Below are positions 63,086 through 64,000 of a stretch of DNA of 64,000 nt, piece by piece. How positions within the stretch are numbered: position 1 is the stretch's first letter; each line of letters opens with the position of its first letter. Position numbers and translations under genes: made by a program. Under the pieces are notes generated by a model. That model was given only the letters and a program-made list of their open reading frames with translations, was not told the DNA's origin and ran no database searches. Origin of the DNA: Argopecten irradians (lineage: Eukaryota; Mollusca; Bivalvia; Pectinida; Pectinidae). The DNA lies in NCBI RefSeq assembly GCF_041381155.1, contig NC_091143.1, positions 31,125,331 to 31,189,330 on the forward strand, read 5' to 3'.

Positions 63086-64000
63086 GTAAGTACATTTGAG
63101 GAAGTTATACTATATAAAGATGTATGCATTCTCTAATTGGCCTGTAGATTTATTTCAGAACATTTCCAACATTTGCCAATTTACACTTGCAGAGCTAGAA
63201 TCATCTGGAGCTGTGAATGAAGAATGCATGTAATGCACATTTTCCCATTGTCATTGAAAGCATATTGATATTCTTAAATTGTTAAAAAAGATGAAATGTG
63301 CTGTTTACTCCCATCAAGAACTGCAAGTTTAGATTGGCTTCAGGCATTTTAGCATATATTTTGTAATTTTAGTAATTTATATTCTTCTTGCATAAAAGAA
63401 ATTAATAAGATAATTCATCTTTCAGTATTGTAGGGTAAGAGCTTGTGGTTTTCTATATTTATTCCTTTCAGTTTTTATCATGTGATAGCTGATAGAATTT
63501 CCTTTCCAATTTCCAGTATAAATTAAACTGATGTTTAGTATTTAGAAGTTCAGGAGTAATGCCGGGAATCCAGACATTAAAAACACCTTATTTTTCTAGC
63601 TTTTTTGACAACTTTATTTCAGAATATGATTAACTCTCTATTTCATGATGCAGAAAAGTTACTTAGAATTTAGAACAATAACGCCTTCATTTCCTATGTT
63701 ACATTGTATTATTACTGACATATATATTATAGCAGGTAAATTTTATTGCTTGTCTAAAGCTTCAATATGGTATTATATATTTTTTTTCTCGTACTTCATC
63801 ATCGAGAAGACTTGCCTGAAAACGATCTATATTTTACCATTTAAAACAGGCAAGGAATGGTTATATCATGTAACTTGTACCTCATGCTAAATTCACAACT
63901 GTTTTACAAGATTTATTTTCTTGTAACCTGTACATATAGTCACCTGACTCTCAGAGATTTCTGTATATTAAGGAAAACTGCCACTGCTGTCAATCAAGTT
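63086..64000 (+). other. KHDC4 intron 9 (open at window end)
   Basis: After the GTAAGT donor at 63086 no further KHDC4 exon was recognised. AT-rich, with no repeat identified. Confidence 0.6.

Noticed and set aside
1-64000. LTR-type or other virus-derived elements
   Set aside because: No paired long terminal repeats, primer-binding site or capsid, protease, integrase or envelope-like frames were recognised; the reverse-transcriptase pieces are of LINE type.

Overview
This window reads as nuclear DNA of a bivalve-type mollusc. It is AT-rich and its genes have short exons with GT-AG introns. It also carries repeat types common in molluscan genomes: GAA-loop hairpin elements with tandem cores and CCGTCGTCCGTC-like heads, a tRNA-derived SINE with a TTTTCTCC...GGTACTCC central domain, and many small TIR elements. 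The species is not determined. No rRNA gene, functional tRNA gene, CRISPR array, plasmid part or LTR-type element was recognised.

Left part (1-24,000): a tandem-core repeat element (407-2014), a small TIR element (2289-2564), and an extremely C-rich low-complexity tract (about 3340-4815) running towards a 10-N gap (5339-5348). The rest is mostly unannotatable AT-rich DNA with a 54-bp minisatellite (14,880-16,280). One gene is recognisable on the minus strand: a D1-like dopamine (biogenic amine) receptor at 18,797-19,903. All seven helices and the hallmark motifs are readable, but only by changing frame about ten times. This is either a pseudogene or unpolished long-read consensus.

Middle part (24,000-46,000): a candidate 3.5-kb TTAA-flanked element (26,648-30,115), then a large tandem duplication (copy A 31,192-36,840; copy B 37,079-43,177). 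The copies share SINEs but differ by two insertions. Copy B carries a 782-bp TA-flanked TIR element whose empty site survives in copy A. Copy A carries a 240-bp LINE 3' fragment that copy B lacks. The right end of the duplicated unit is a TATA box plus a plausible first coding exon, open in copy A and disabled in copy B. A hAT-like element with three GC-rich hairpins follows (43,704-44,756).

Right part (46,000-64,000): two clear, clean host genes. A signal-peptide-bearing cyclophilin (PPIB class) lies on the minus strand in five coding exons (46,958-50,228), with a TATA promoter and an untranslated first exon near 50,850. The 5' part of KHDC4 (BLOM7, a two-KH-domain splicing-associated protein) lies on the plus strand from a 17-base coding first exon at 54,792 to at least 63,085, and the gene runs off the window. 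Between them are LINE reverse-transcriptase fragments and two possible exons of an unidentified gene. KHDC4 introns 5 and 8 are mostly transposon: a 1.9-kb CCGTATTTTCC element, and a tandem-core element with nine 157-bp units.

The two intact genes are ordinary housekeeping genes (ER protein folding; pre-mRNA splicing) and show no sign of acting together. The most informative features are structural: the tandem duplication with its natural empty-site comparison, the tandem-core elements, and the broken receptor.
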